A DNA stretch of 64,000 nt from Thiomonas intermedia (GTDB lineage: Bacteria > Pseudomonadota > Gammaproteobacteria > Burkholderiales > Burkholderiaceae_C). The stretch lies in NCBI RefSeq assembly GCF_002028405.1, contig NZ_CP020046.1:1984001-2048000 (forward strand). Reading direction: 5' to 3'. Position numbers and translations under genes: made by a program. The notes below the pieces were generated by a model, which saw only the letters and a list, made by a program, of their open reading frames with translations, did no database searches and had not been told where the DNA came from. This document shows positions 28,941 to 38,583 of this stretch, piece by piece (the first letter of the stretch is position 1; every line of letters begins with the position of its first letter).

Positions 28941-30391
28941 ACCTGAGAGCTGATTGATTTTCATGGTGTTTTTTTAGGCGGTGCTGTGGGCGGGTACGAG
29001 CTGCATGCCCATGGCTTTGGCCTTCTGGGTGAGGTTGTGCAAGACGCGCTGACGGTAACGCTCCTCGAAGTAGTCCTGCCCCCTGTCGGTGTACTCCTGG
29101 CCGTGGGTGAGCATGGCGTAGATCAGTCGGGCCAGCTTGTGGGCAGCGGCCGTGACGGCCTTGGGTTTGTCCATGCGTGCGCACAGGCGCCGGAAATACG
29201 CGCCCAGGGCCGACTGGCTCGAACGCAAGGCCGCAGCGGCCAGACGCAGCGCCTGGGCCGCGCGGTTGGCGCAGCGCTTGGTCTTGCCACTCATGACCTT
29301 GCCCCCGGTGATCTTGGTGCCCGGACACAAACCCAGCCAGGAAGCGAAGTGCTTGTCGCTGGGGAACTTGCCCATGTCGGCGCCCACCTCCGAGACCACC
29401 ACCAGCGCGGTGGTCACATCGATGCCATCGATGCGCGTGAGGTCCACGCCGCACATCTGGAAGAGCTGTGTGCGCAGATCGAACTTCGGGGCATTGCGGG
29501 CGCGTCCGCGCTTCTTGCCCGCTGCCGGTTCGTCTTCTCGCACATGCAGTGCCTGCAACTGGGCCTGAATCTGCGCATCGCACTCGGCCAGTTGGGTGCC
29601 GCAGAAGTCGAACGCGTCCAGGGCCTGCTTCAGGGCAAAGAGGTGCTCGGCGCGCCAACTGCCTTGCAGGCTCTTGGCGATGTCGTCCTCGCTGGCGCGG
29701 ATGCGCGCGTTCTTGAGCTTGGCCAGTGTCAGTCCGTCGCGCTCGCCCGCGACGATGGCGCGCAGGATCTTCTGACCGGTCTCACCGACCACGTCGGAGA
29801 TGACGTTGGCCAGCTGCATGTTCATCTGTGTCAGGGCCTTTTGCATGTGCTGCACGAAGCGGCCCTGGCTGCGCAGCAGCATGGTGCGCTGGCGGGTGAG
29901 CGCGCGCAGGGCGCAGACCTGTTCGGCCGGCCGGAAGGCTCCGCGCAGCAGGCCAAAGCTCATGAGCTGCTGCAGCCACTGGCAGTCCAGCACGTCGCTC
30001 TTGCGGCCCGAGACGTTTTTGACATGGCGGGCGTTGACCAGAAGAACGGTGAAGCCGCGCGAATCCAGCAGCTCGTACAACGGTATCCAGTAGACGCCGG
30101 TGGATTCCATGGCCACAGTGTCCACGCAGCAGGCGTCGAGCCAGTCGGCCAGGCGGTGCAGGTCGGCGGTGAAGCAGGCGAACTCGCGCACGGGCTCGTC
30201 GTCTCGGTCCGGTGGCACGGCCACGAAGTGCGAGGCGCCGCCGATGTCGATACCGGCGGCGTTGGGGTGGGTCAGGGTGATGGCCGACTCTGTAGTGGGC
30301 CTCTTGCGGTGTGCCATGACATCCTCCATCATGAAAAGTGGAACGTGGCACCGGCTCGGGTACGTCGTCTTGATCACTCTCTCAAACGGGA
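28941..30391 (-). mobile_element. IS110-family element of the IS1111 group
   Basis: The element has subterminal, imperfect inverted repeats, TGAGAGCTGAT at 28944-28954 and ATCACTCTCTCA at 30373-30384. I set the ends by the known IS1111 rule of three and seven bases outside these repeats, giving about 1.45 kb, the usual size. GATGCCT occurs on both sides (28924-28930 and 30390-30396); IS110 elements normally make no target duplication, so this may be chance. The ends could be off by a few bases. Confidence 0.65.
28974..30317 (-). CDS. IS110-family (IS1111 group) DEDD transposase
   Basis: The 447-residue transposase has the N-terminal DEDD (RuvC-like) domain with Asp in AAGIDIGGASHFVAV, Glu in VAMESTGVYW and Asp in GRKSDVLDCQWL, and the C-terminal transposase_20 domain with MCGVDLTRIDGIDVTTALVVVSEVG and ASWLGLCPGTKITGGKV, including the catalytic-Ser region. 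The ATG at 30317 is chosen because GGAGG lies seven bases upstream; the frame extends to 30377. The gene appears complete and possibly active. Confidence 0.95.
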   Translation of the reverse strand: MAHRKRPTTESAITLTHPNAAGIDIGGASHFVAVPPDRDDEPVREFACFTADLHRLADWLDACCVDTVAMESTGVYWIPLYELLDSRGFTVLLVNARHVKNVSGRKSDVLDCQWLQQLMSFGLLRGAFRPAEQVCALRALTRQRTMLLRSQGRFVQHMQKALTQMNMQLANVISDVVGETGQKILRAIVAGERDGLTLAKLKNARIRASEDDIAKSLQGSWRAEHLFALKQALDAFDFCGTQLAECDAQIQAQLQALHVREDEPAAGKKRGRARNAPKFDLRTQLFQMCGVDLTRIDGIDVTTALVVVSEVGADMGKFPSDKHFASWLGLCPGTKITGGKVMSGKTKRCANRAAQALRLAAAALRSSQSALGAYFRRLCARMDKPKAVTAAAHKLARLIYAMLTHGQEYTDRGQDYFEERYRQRVLHNLTQKAKAMGMQLVPAHSTA

Positions 30392-30590
30392 TGCCTGCAC
30401 CAGACCGAAGCGGCCCGGCACAGGCTCACCAATGTCGATGACGCAGCCCACGACCACGCTAACCCGCGGGCAATGTGCACCATTGCTACTTCGGTCTTCG
30501 CCAGTGCTACGTTCCACCTTCTCACATTCCGCGTGCAAATGCCACGAGTTTCTTCGGCGCGATTTGCGGCGCGGACGGGCCGATTACTTC

Positions 30591-30712
30591 GCTAACCCCT
30601 CGCTCAAGCGGAGCGCCAACGGCAGGCCACCAGGCCCGGGCCTGCGGTACTCCGTCCATTTTCACAGGCCCGGGCCTGGCGTCCCGCCACTGTCGCCCGC
30701 TTAGCTCAAACT
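30591..30712. repeat. attC-like palindromic site
   Basis: Perfect inverted arms CCAGGCCCGGGCCTG (30630-30644) and CAGGCCCGGGCCTGG (30665-30679) are nested inside GCTAA (30591-30595) and TTAGC (30701-30705), with CGCTCAAGCGGAG on one side and CGCTTAGCTCAAAC on the other. This is the layout of an integron attC hairpin, though the terminal GTTRRRY core has decayed (CTACAAG). The 785-base stretch 30318-31102 holds no convincing gene. Confidence 0.5.
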
Positions 30713-30943
30713 ACAAGGGCTTCCCTTCGAAAGTCAAACACCGATCCAGCCGTGAAGCATCGCAGGGCGATAGATCACGAGGCGGGCATTGGAATGACGG
30801 TTTTCCACCCTCAGCGCCGGACCTGCGTTGCTCACAGAGCAAGGGATGCGGACAGCGAAACTACAAACGGTCATGGATGCTGCTTGAATGGCAGCGGACC
30901 CTGATGAAAGACGCGCGCGGGGGACCCATTCGTTAGCCGAGGA

Positions 30944-30965
30944 GGGTCGATGCTTGCATCGACCC
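30944..30965. other. Perfect 10-bp-arm hairpin between the attC-like site and the IS110 remnant
   Basis: GGGTCGATGC (30944-30953), TT, GCATCGACCC (30956-30965). GTTAGCC lies 6 bases upstream and TTGAGTTAAAC about 10 bases downstream, which again looks like a decayed recombination site. It has no T-run to suggest a terminator. Confidence 0.4.
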
Positions 30966-31102
30966 TGGACTCCTTGAGTTAAACGGTCACGCCCCGCGCA
31001 GGTCCAACCTTGACTCATCAACGGCGGCGGCTGCACGCGGTGGTGGAAATGGAATCAAATCTCCTCTTGTTGGCTGAGGTGTTCGGTTGAGCCACTCGGT
31101 GC

Positions 31103-31678
31103 TCAGGTCGGCAATTGGAAGGCCTCGCCCCGACTGAGCACCGCCCAGCACATGCGGGCGTTCTTGGCCGCGATCGCCACCACCGCCTTCCAGTAGCCGC
31201 GTCGCTGCGCCAGCGCCGTGGCCCAGCGGCTGATCGGGTCGCTCTTGTTCTTGGCCGCCGCCAGCACCGCTCTGGCGCCCAACACCAGCAAACTGCGCAG
31301 GTACGGGTCGCCGGCCTTGGTGATGCGGCCCAGACGCTGCTTGCCGCCCGAGCTGTACTGGCCGGGCACCAGACCGAGCCAGGCACACAGTTGGCGCCCG
31401 CATTTGAAGTCTCGGCCATGGCCGAGGGTGCTCAAGAGCGCGGTGGCCGTGATCTCCCCAACCCCCGAGAGTTGCATCAGGCGCTGGGCTTCGGTGCTTT
31501 GTCGGGCCATGACTCGGATGTGCTGGTCGTACTGGGCGACGCGTTCATCGAGCCGGGTGACCTTCCCCTTCCATAAAACGAGTGCGTTGATGAGAGATTG
31601 CACTTCCCATCGTGGCACCTCGATGCCGTACCCCGCAACTGCGCGGATCACTCGGGACGGGGAAGTCCCTTTCGTTCG
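31103..31678 (-). pseudogene. IS110-family transposase, 5' truncated remnant
   Basis: The frame encodes only the C-terminal half of a second, different IS110 transposase: RWEVQSLINALVLWKGKVTRLDERVAQYD, LMQLSGVGEITATALLSTLG, CAWLGLVPGQYSSGGKQRLGRITKAGDPYLRSLLVLGA. The DEDD half is missing. Coding similarity stops next to GTTATGC (31678-31684), an integron-type core, and the frame meets a stop there. The deletion boundary therefore coincides with a candidate cassette junction. Confidence 0.85.
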
Positions 31679-31732
31679 TTATGCATTTTCATACGAGCGC
31701 ATGGCCAAGTCAGCGAGCCAGAAGCTAGGCAC

Positions 31733-31761
31733 TTGACAATCCGTACCAATTAACGTACGTT
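31733..31761 (+). promoter_or_regulatory. Promoter and paired operator of the yefM-yoeB operon
   Basis: TTGACA (31733-31738) and TACGTT (31756-31761) are spaced 17 bp. Two GTAC cores, at 31743-31746 and 31755-31758, are 12 bp apart centre to centre; the second lies in a perfect palindrome AACGTACGTT. Known YefM-YoeB operators are a long and a short palindrome with a GTAC-containing core 12 bp apart, so autorepression is expected. Confidence 0.6.
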
Positions 31762-31781
31762 TCGTGGCTTAGGAGTTCATC

Positions 31782-32024
31782 ATGCAAACACTCTCCGCTA
31801 GCGAAGCACGCGCCAACCTCTACCGCCTAATGGATCAGGCAGCTGAGTCGCATCAGCCAATCACAATTGCAGGCAAGCGCCATGACGCTGTGCTCTTGGC
31901 GGCAGAGGACTGGCAAGCAATTCAGGAAACGCTGTATCTGCTTTCTGTTCCCGGCATGCGCGAGTCCATCAAAGAAGGAATGACCGAACCCATCGATGCT
32001 TGCTCTAAGGAGCTTGACTGGTGA
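31782..32024 (+). CDS. yefM: YefM/Phd-family antitoxin
   Basis: The 80-residue antitoxin has the Phd/YefM DNA-binding N-terminus (MQTLSASEARANLYRLMDQAAESHQPITIAGKRHDAVLLAAEDWQAI) and a C-terminal toxin-binding tail (ESIKEGMTEPIDACSKELDW). AGGAG precedes the ATG. Its TGA overlaps the GTG of the toxin gene. It should neutralise the RNase toxin and repress its own promoter. Toxin-antitoxin pairs are common passengers of integron cassette arrays. Confidence 0.92.
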   Translation: MQTLSASEARANLYRLMDQAAESHQPITIAGKRHDAVLLAAEDWQAIQETLYLLSVPGMRESIKEGMTEPIDACSKELDW

Positions 32025-32284
32025 GTTGGGAAGTCGTTTACACCAAGCACGCTCAAAAGGACGCTCAGAAACTCGCCGCGAATGGACTGAAGGCCAAAGC
32101 CCAAGAGCTCTTGGCCGTCATCAAAGAGAATCCCTTCCAAAACCCGCCGCCATACGAGAAGCTGGTTGGTGATCTGGATGGCGCCTATTCCCGGCGAATC
32201 AACATTCAGCATCGACTCGTTTACGAGGTGCTGCAAGAGCAGCGAATCGTCAAGGTTTTGCGCATGTGGTCGCACTATGCATGA
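32021..32284 (+). CDS. yoeB: YoeB/Txe-family ribosome-dependent mRNA interferase toxin
   Basis: The 87-residue toxin has the RelE-superfamily fold: MSWEVVYTKHAQKDAQKLAANGLKAKAQ, NPFQNPPPYEKLVGDLDGAYSRRINIQHRLVYEV, and the C-terminal RMWSHYA, where YoeB uses a His-Tyr pair. The GTG start overlaps the antitoxin stop. It should cleave translated mRNA at the ribosome. The pair lies between a GTTATGC core at 31678 and an attC-like site at 32317. Confidence 0.92.
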   Translation: MSWEVVYTKHAQKDAQKLAANGLKAKAQELLAVIKENPFQNPPPYEKLVGDLDGAYSRRINIQHRLVYEVLQEQRIVKVLRMWSHYA

Positions 32285-32316
32285 GTCTTGCCTTGGTCTG
32301 CGCATCTCGCACCAAG

Positions 32317-32384
32317 GCCTAACGGGCGGTTCAACGCGGACAAAAATACTCCGCATTTTTGCCGGTTAACCTCAACCCAACGCC
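32317..32384 (+). repeat. attC-like site after the toxin gene
   Basis: GCCTAAC (32317-32323) is a perfect integron R'' core (RYYYAAC). It is followed by GGTTCAACGCGGAC, a loop region with facing CAAAAAT/ATTTTTG, and GCCGGTTAACC. The arms pair with mismatches as attC hairpins do, but the expected GTTAGGC end reads CAACGCC. It ends right at the next start codon. Confidence 0.55.
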
Positions 32385-32978
32385 ATGCTCATCGAACATC
32401 TCGGCAAGTCGCCTGTCGTCGATCCCACGGCCTTCGTCGCACCCAACGCCGTCGTTTGTGGTGACGTCCGCATCGGTCCCGGTGCCCGCATTCTTTTTGG
32501 CGCCCAGATCATCGCGGAGGGCGGGTCGATCTCGATCGGACGGGAGTGCATCGTCATGGAGAACGCGGTTCTCCGTAGCTCGGCGGCTCATCCGCTGACT
32601 CTGGGCTCAAACTGCCTGGTTGGGCCGAATGCGCACGTGGTGGGCTGCACGATCGAGAACGAAGTCTTCCTCGCCACGGGCTGCGCTGTTTTCCATGGGG
32701 CGCATATTGGCGCGGGTTCGGAAGTGCGCATCCATGGCGTCGTGCACCTGAAAACTCGGCTCGCTTCAGGCACCACGGTTCCCATAGGCTGGGTGGCGGT
32801 CGGAAACCCCGCGCAGCTATTCCCCGCGAGCGAGCATGACGCTATCTGGAAGGTGCAGGAGCCCCTGAATTTTCCGCTCACCGTGTATGGCTTCGAGCGC
32901 AGCGAGGCGAGCATGATCAAGATCACGCAGCGGCTATCGCAAGCCCTCGCGAGCCACCTGGGCGACCGCGCCGCTTAA
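32385..32978 (+). CDS. Hexapeptide-repeat protein, gamma-carbonic-anhydrase-like
   Basis: The 197-residue protein is a left-handed beta-helix with repeats of the form [LIV]GxxAxV (VVDPTAFVAPNAVVCGDVRIGPGARILFGAQI). Gamma carbonic anhydrases use three His ligands; here HPLTLG, NAHVVG, FHGAHIG and IHGVVH offer candidates, but I cannot confirm the zinc set. Acetyltransferase is the alternative. It begins directly after the attC-like site, so it could be a cassette gene, though its style matches the chromosome. A carbonic anhydrase would suit an autotroph, but this is inference. Confidence 0.65.
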   Translation: MLIEHLGKSPVVDPTAFVAPNAVVCGDVRIGPGARILFGAQIIAEGGSISIGRECIVMENAVLRSSAAHPLTLGSNCLVGPNAHVVGCTIENEVFLATGCAVFHGAHIGAGSEVRIHGVVHLKTRLASGTTVPIGWVAVGNPAQLFPASEHDAIWKVQEPLNFPLTVYGFERSEASMIKITQRLSQALASHLGDRAA

Positions 32979-33040
32979 GGCAACGCGCGCACAAGTCCTC
33001 GCGTGTCGCGCGTGCTGTGGCGGGCGGTCTGGGGCCTTGC
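32979..33040. repeat. Dispersed 62-bp repeat, copy 2
   Basis: It matches the segment at 24671-24733 with about 85% identity, sharing GGCAACGC at the start and GCGGGCGGTCTG near the end. It lies between the hexapeptide gene and gatB. Confidence 0.6.
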
Positions 33041-33070
33041 GCATGCACGCCACCGCCAGCCGCCGCCGCT

Positions 33071-34519
33071 TTACCCCACGGCCTTCTTCAGCATCTCACC
33101 GACCTGCTGCGGGTTGGCGCGGCCGCCGGTGGCTTTCATGACTTGGCCGACCAGGGCGTTGAGGGCCTTGTCTTTGCCAGCGCGGTATTCCTCGACGTTC
33201 TTCGGGTTGGCGGCGAGCACGGCATCGACGGCGGCCTGGAGAGCTGCGCTGTCGTTGACCTGGGCCAGGCCGCGGGCGTCGATGATGGCGCTGACCTCGC
33301 CGCCCTGCTCGCCCGCCCACAGCGCGCCGAAGACTTCTTTGGCGGTCTTGCTCGACAGGGTGCCGTCGTCGATCTTGCGGGTGAGCGCGGCGAGTTGCGC
33401 GGCGGTGACGGGGCTATTCGAGATGTCGCGCTCGTCGCGGTTGAGCTGGGCGGCGAGTTCGCCCATGATCCAGTTGGCGGCCAGTTTGGGCGCGGCGCCC
33501 GCGGCCACGCAGGCCTCGAAGTAGGCGGCGTGGGCGCGGGTCTGGGTCATCTGCGCGGCGGCGTCGGCGCTCAGGCCATGCGCCGCGACGAAGCGCGCGG
33601 CCATCTGGCCGGGAAGCTCGGGCATGTCGGCGCGCACCCGCTCGATCCAATCGGGCGCGATGACCAGTGGCGGCAGGTCGGGGTCGGGGAAGTAGCGGTA
33701 GTCGTGCGCGTCTTCCTTGGTGCGCATGGTGCGGGTCTCGCCCTTGTCGGGGTCGTACAGCCGGGTTTCCTGCACGACCTTGCCGCCGTCTTCGAGGAGT
33801 TCGATCTGGCGGCGCACTTCGAATTCGATGGCTTTTTCGAGAAAGCGAAAGCTGTTGAGGTTCTTGATCTCGCAGCGCGTGCCCAGGGGCTCGCCGGGGC
33901 GGCGCACGGAGACGTTGGCGTCGCAGCGGAACGAGCCTTCCTGCAGGTTGCCGTCGCAGATGCCCAGCCACATGACGAGCGCATGCAGCGCGCGGGCGTA
34001 CTCGGCGGCTTCGCGGGCGCTGCGCATGTCGGGCTCGGTGACGACTTCGAGCAGCGGCGTGCCCGCGCGGTTGAGGTCGATGCCGCTGGCGGCGTTGCCC
34101 GCGCGGTCGAACAGGCCGGCTTCGTGCAGCGACTTGCCCGCGTCTTCTTCGAGGTGGGCGCGGGTGAGCTGCAGGCGGTGCGGCTTGCCGTCCACGACGA
34201 AATCGACCACCCCGCCCTGCACCACGGGAATCTCGTACTGGCTGATCTGGTAGCCCTTGGGCAGGTCAGGGTAGAAGTAGTTCTTGCGGGCGAAGACGGA
34301 GCGCGGGGCGATGGTTGCGCCCAAGGCGAGGCCGAGGCGGATGGCGCGTTCCACCGCGGCGCGGTTGGCCACCGGCAGCACGCCGGGCAGCGCCAGATCG
34401 ACGGCGCAGGCCTGGGTGTTGGGCGCGGCGCCGAACGCGGTGGACGCGGCGGAAAACATCTTGGATTGGGTGGAGAGCTGAACGTGGGTTTCCAGCCCGA
34501 TGACCACTTCCCATGACAT
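33071..34519 (-). CDS. gatB: Aspartyl/glutamyl-tRNA amidotransferase subunit B
   Basis: GatB activates misacylated Glu-tRNA(Gln) or Asp-tRNA(Asn) in the GatCAB complex. The 482-residue product starts [22 protein letters not shown] and shows [37 protein letters not shown] and the C-terminal YqeY-like domain ([33 protein letters not shown]). It is separated from gatA by the LysE gene and the palindromic element, an interruption of the usual gatC-gatA-gatB order. Confidence 0.96.
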   Translation of the reverse strand: MSWEVVIGLETHVQLSTQSKMFSAASTAFGAAPNTQACAVDLALPGVLPVANRAAVERAIRLGLALGATIAPRSVFARKNYFYPDLPKGYQISQYEIPVVQGGVVDFVVDGKPHRLQLTRAHLEEDAGKSLHEAGLFDRAGNAASGIDLNRAGTPLLEVVTEPDMRSAREAAEYARALHALVMWLGICDGNLQEGSFRCDANVSVRRPGEPLGTRCEIKNLNSFRFLEKAIEFEVRRQIELLEDGGKVVQETRLYDPDKGETRTMRTKEDAHDYRYFPDPDLPPLVIAPDWIERVRADMPELPGQMAARFVAAHGLSADAAAQMTQTRAHAAYFEACVAAGAAPKLAANWIMGELAAQLNRDERDISNSPVTAAQLAALTRKIDDGTLSSKTAKEVFGALWAGEQGGEVSAIIDARGLAQVNDSAALQAAVDAVLAANPKNVEEYRAGKDKALNALVGQVMKATGGRANPQQVGEMLKKAVG

Positions 34520-34540
34520 GGTGCGATTCCTTAAGTTGAA

Positions 34541-34713
34541 CCCAGATTGTCCAATAGGCGGCGCGTTGCGCCTACGCGGGCGCTGGCGGGTGGATTGGGG
34601 CGTCTTTGCCCGCGTGCTTCGCGCCCATAGCTTGGGCTATGGGCTTGTCGCCCGCAGCCAAATTCATCCCCAATCCACCCGCCATCATCCCGCGTCCTAT
34701 TGAACAATCTGGG
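34541..34713. repeat. 173-bp palindromic element with nested hairpins
   Basis: Outer arms CCCAGATTGTCCAATAGG (34541-34558) and CCTATTGAACAATCTGGG (34696-34713) pair with one mismatch. Inside are GGCGGGTGGATTGGGG (34585-34600) facing its exact complement at 34668-34683, and a central GCCCATAGC TTGG GCTATGGGC (34623-34644). The whole segment could extrude as one cruciform. It carries no gene, and its right arm supplies the last codons of the LysE gene. Confidence 0.85.
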
Positions 34714-35347
34714 CTGAACGGCGAAACGCCGAGAGCAGCAGCGCGGCGCCGATGAACAGGGTGCCAAAACTGCGCTGCAGCCAGAGTTGGTGCCGGGGCG
34801 AGCGCAGCGCGACGAGCACGCGCGCGGCCAGCAGGGTGTAGGCGTTCATCACCACGATGTCGGTGATGAACAGCGACAGCCCGCACAGCAGATACTGCGG
34901 CAGCTGCGGCGCCGCGGGGTTGATGAACTGCGGCAGCACCGCGAGCATGAAGACCAGGCCCTTGGGGTTGCTGGCGTTGATGAGAAAGCCGCGCATCACG
35001 AGCTGGGTGCGCGTGGGCGGCGTGGCGCTTCTGGCGCTGCCGTCCCCATCGACCAGGCTATGCGCAGGCGCCCGCCATTGCTGGATGCCCAGCCACAGCA
35101 GATAGGCCACGCCGAACCACTTGATCGCGCTGAACGCGGTTTCGCTGGCGGCCAGAATTGCGCCCAGCCCTGCGGCGACCACCACCAGAATGGCGGCGAT
35201 GCCCAGTTGCAGGCCGAGGATGTTCCACACCCCCAGGCGCCAGCCGAAGCGCAGGCCCGTGGTCATGCACGAGATCGCGCCCGCGCCCGGCGAGAGGCTG
35301 ATGAGCCAGCTCGCCACGAAGAAGGTCAGCCAGGTATGCAGATCCAT
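34697..35347 (-). CDS. LysE/RhtB-family amino acid exporter
   Basis: The 216-residue inner-membrane protein has about six transmembrane segments and the family opening FFVASWLISLSPGAGAISCMTTGLRFGWRLGVWNILGLQLG, with FLINASNPKGLVFMLAVLPQF in the middle. Such proteins export amino acids or homoserine lactones; the substrate is not predictable. Its last residues (SAQIVQ) and TAG are encoded by the arm of the 173-bp palindromic element, suggesting the element's insertion remodelled the C-terminus. It sits between gatA and gatB. Confidence 0.88.
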   Translation of the reverse strand: MDLHTWLTFFVASWLISLSPGAGAISCMTTGLRFGWRLGVWNILGLQLGIAAILVVVAAGLGAILAASETAFSAIKWFGVAYLLWLGIQQWRAPAHSLVDGDGSARSATPPTRTQLVMRGFLINASNPKGLVFMLAVLPQFINPAAPQLPQYLLCGLSLFITDIVVMNAYTLLAARVLVALRSPRHQLWLQRSFGTLFIGAALLLSAFRRSAQIVQ

Positions 35348-35355
35348 GGTCGTGT

Positions 35356-36870
35356 TTAGAACGGGCTGCGGCGATGCCAGTCGCTCGCCTGCTGGAACTG
35401 GTGCGCGAGCTGTAGCAGGCGCTCTTCAGCGAAGTGCGGCCCGATGAGTTGCAGGCCGACCGGGCGGCGCGCGTTGGCGCCCGCGCCGAAGCCCGCGGGC
35501 ACGCTCATGCCAGGCAGCCCGGCCAGACTGGCCGAAAGCGTGTAGATGTCGGCCAGGTAGTTGGCCAGCGGGTCGGCCTTGTCGCCCAGATTCCACGCCA
35601 CGGTGGGCGATACCGGGCCCGCGATCACGTCGCACTGGGTGAAGGCGCGGGCGAAATCGTCGGCGATGAGGCGGCGGATCTTCTGCGCCTGCAGGTAGTA
35701 GGCGTCGTAATAGCCGTGCGACAGCACATAGGCGCCGATCATGATGCGGCGCTTGACCTCGGGGCCGAAGCCTTCGGCGCGGCTCTTGCCGTACATCTCG
35801 GCCAGGTCTTTGTAGTGCGCCGCGCGATGGCCGAAACGCACGCCGTCGAAGCGGCTCAGGTTGGAGCTGGCCTCGGCCGGCGCGATGATGTAGTAGGCCG
35901 GAATGGACAGCTCGGTCAGCGGCAGCGAGACGTCCACCAGCGTGGCGCCCTGGCCCTCCATCGTCTTGAGGGCTTCGCGCACGGCGGCTTCGACCTCGGC
36001 GGCCAGGCCCGCGCCGAAGTACTCGCGCGGCAAGCCGATGCGCAGACCCTTGATCGGCTGTGCGGCGGTGGCGCCGGGCAGGGGGTGATCGAGTGCGGCG
36101 ACATAGTCGGGCACGGCGCGCTCCACGCTGGTGGCGTCGCGCGGGTCGAACCCGGTCATGGCCGTGAGCAGGGCGGCGCAGTCCCACGCGGTCTGCGCCA
36201 TCGGGCCGGCCTGGTCGAGGCTGGAGGCGAAGGCGATCATGCCGTAGCGCGAGCACAGGCCGTAGGTCGGCTTGATGCCCGTGATGCCGCACATGGCCGC
36301 GGGCTGGCGGATCGAGCCGCCGGTGTCGGTGCCGGTGGCGGCGCTCACCAGGCGCGCGGCCACCGCTGCGGCCGAGCCGCCCGACGAGCCGCCGGGAATG
36401 GCGGTGGCGTCCCAGGGGTTGCGCACGGGGTTGTAGGCCGAGTTCTCGTTGGACGAGCCCATGGCGAATTCGTCCATATTGGTCTTGCCCACGGTGACCA
36501 TGCCGGCGCCCGCAAAGTCGTCGGCCCCCGAGCCCAGGCGGGCGACCACGGTGGCATCGAACGGGCTGGCATAACCGGCCAGCATGCGCGAACCAGCGGT
36601 GGCCGGCATGGCGCGGGTGACGAACACGTCTTTGTGCGCCACCGGCACGCCCAGCAGCGGCCGGGTGTCGCCCGCGGCGCGGGCGCTGTCGGCCGCCTGC
36701 GCGGCCCGCAGGGCGCCTTCGGCATCGACGTGGAGGAAGGCGCCCAGATCGGCGTGGGCGGCGATGCGGTCGAGCGCCGCGCGGACGAGTTCGACGCTGG
36801 AGACCTCGCGTGCGGCCAAGGCCCCGGTGAGCGTGCGCAGGTCGGCGGTGGACGGGTCGGCCGCGTTCAT
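35356..36870 (-). CDS. gatA: Aspartyl/glutamyl-tRNA amidotransferase subunit A
   Basis: GatA is the amidase that releases ammonia from glutamine for GatB. The 504-residue protein has the amidase-signature triad: Lys in [11 protein letters not shown], Ser in [15 protein letters not shown] and Ser in [16 protein letters not shown]. Its ATG overlaps the gatC stop (ATGA). The C-terminus ([18 protein letters not shown]) is complete. Confidence 0.97.
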   Translation of the reverse strand: MNAADPSTADLRTLTGALAAREVSSVELVRAALDRIAAHADLGAFLHVDAEGALRAAQAADSARAAGDTRPLLGVPVAHKDVFVTRAMPATAGSRMLAGYASPFDATVVARLGSGADDFAGAGMVTVGKTNMDEFAMGSSNENSAYNPVRNPWDATAIPGGSSGGSAAAVAARLVSAATGTDTGGSIRQPAAMCGITGIKPTYGLCSRYGMIAFASSLDQAGPMAQTAWDCAALLTAMTGFDPRDATSVERAVPDYVAALDHPLPGATAAQPIKGLRIGLPREYFGAGLAAEVEAAVREALKTMEGQGATLVDVSLPLTELSIPAYYIIAPAEASSNLSRFDGVRFGHRAAHYKDLAEMYGKSRAEGFGPEVKRRIMIGAYVLSHGYYDAYYLQAQKIRRLIADDFARAFTQCDVIAGPVSPTVAWNLGDKADPLANYLADIYTLSASLAGLPGMSVPAGFGAGANARRPVGLQLIGPHFAEERLLQLAHQFQQASDWHRRSPF

Positions 36871-37166
36871 TCGATCACCTTCGGCACGAGGAACAGGCCA
36901 TCCTGCGCATCCGGCGCGTTGCGCAGGGCCGCGTCGCGGATGTTGCCCTCGGTCACGGCGTCGGCGCGCAGGCGCAACGGCATGTCCTGCACGGCCGAGA
37001 GCGGGTGGGCCAGCGGGGTGACGTTGTCGGTGTTGACCGCGCGCATTTGCTCGACCACGGCAAAGAACGCATTCAGGTCGGTCAGCATGTGTTCGCGCTC
37101 GCTGACGGACAGATCCAGCCGGGCGAGTTGCGCCAGGCGGTCGATATCGGGAAGGGTGAGGGACAT
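36867..37166 (-). CDS. gatC: Aspartyl/glutamyl-tRNA amidotransferase subunit C
   Basis: GatC stabilises the GatA-GatB complex. The 99-residue product has the usual start [41 protein letters not shown] and the belt [25 protein letters not shown]. It is the first gene of the minus-strand gat group and overlaps gatA. It is divergent from mreB; the 283-base spacer holds no other gene, though a -10-like TATGAT faces mreB at 37341-37346. Confidence 0.95.
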   Translation of the reverse strand: MSLTLPDIDRLAQLARLDLSVSEREHMLTDLNAFFAVVEQMRAVNTDNVTPLAHPLSAVQDMPLRLRADAVTEGNIRDAALRNAPDAQDGLFLVPKVIE

Positions 37167-37377
37167 GGCGGGGGGGCGGAAACGATCAGGCCGTCCGGCG
37201 GACCCTCCGGCAAGCGGAGAATCTCTCGGAGAACAGGCGGGCAGTTCGCAGGAACGAAGCAGGGACGATCGGGCGAAAACGCGCTCCGGTCTCCCCTGGA
37301 AAGGCCTGCGGAAAACGCCATTTTATGCGCATGCATGGGTTATGATGCGTCGATTTGGCGCGCAGGATTTGTTCTGA

Positions 37378-38493
<1,116 letters not shown>

Positions 38494-38583
38494 TCGACGG
38501 ATTTTCCGGGGCACGCCGTGTGGTGTGGCCCCGTTCCGGGTTCTGTTGCGAGCTGTTCTGGCGCTGCGTTTCTTTTCGTTCCC

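Noticed and set aside
30475-30936. A 153-codon open frame after the IS1111-type element
   Set aside because: It runs through the attC-like palindrome, has no ribosome site, and its composition is not protein-like.
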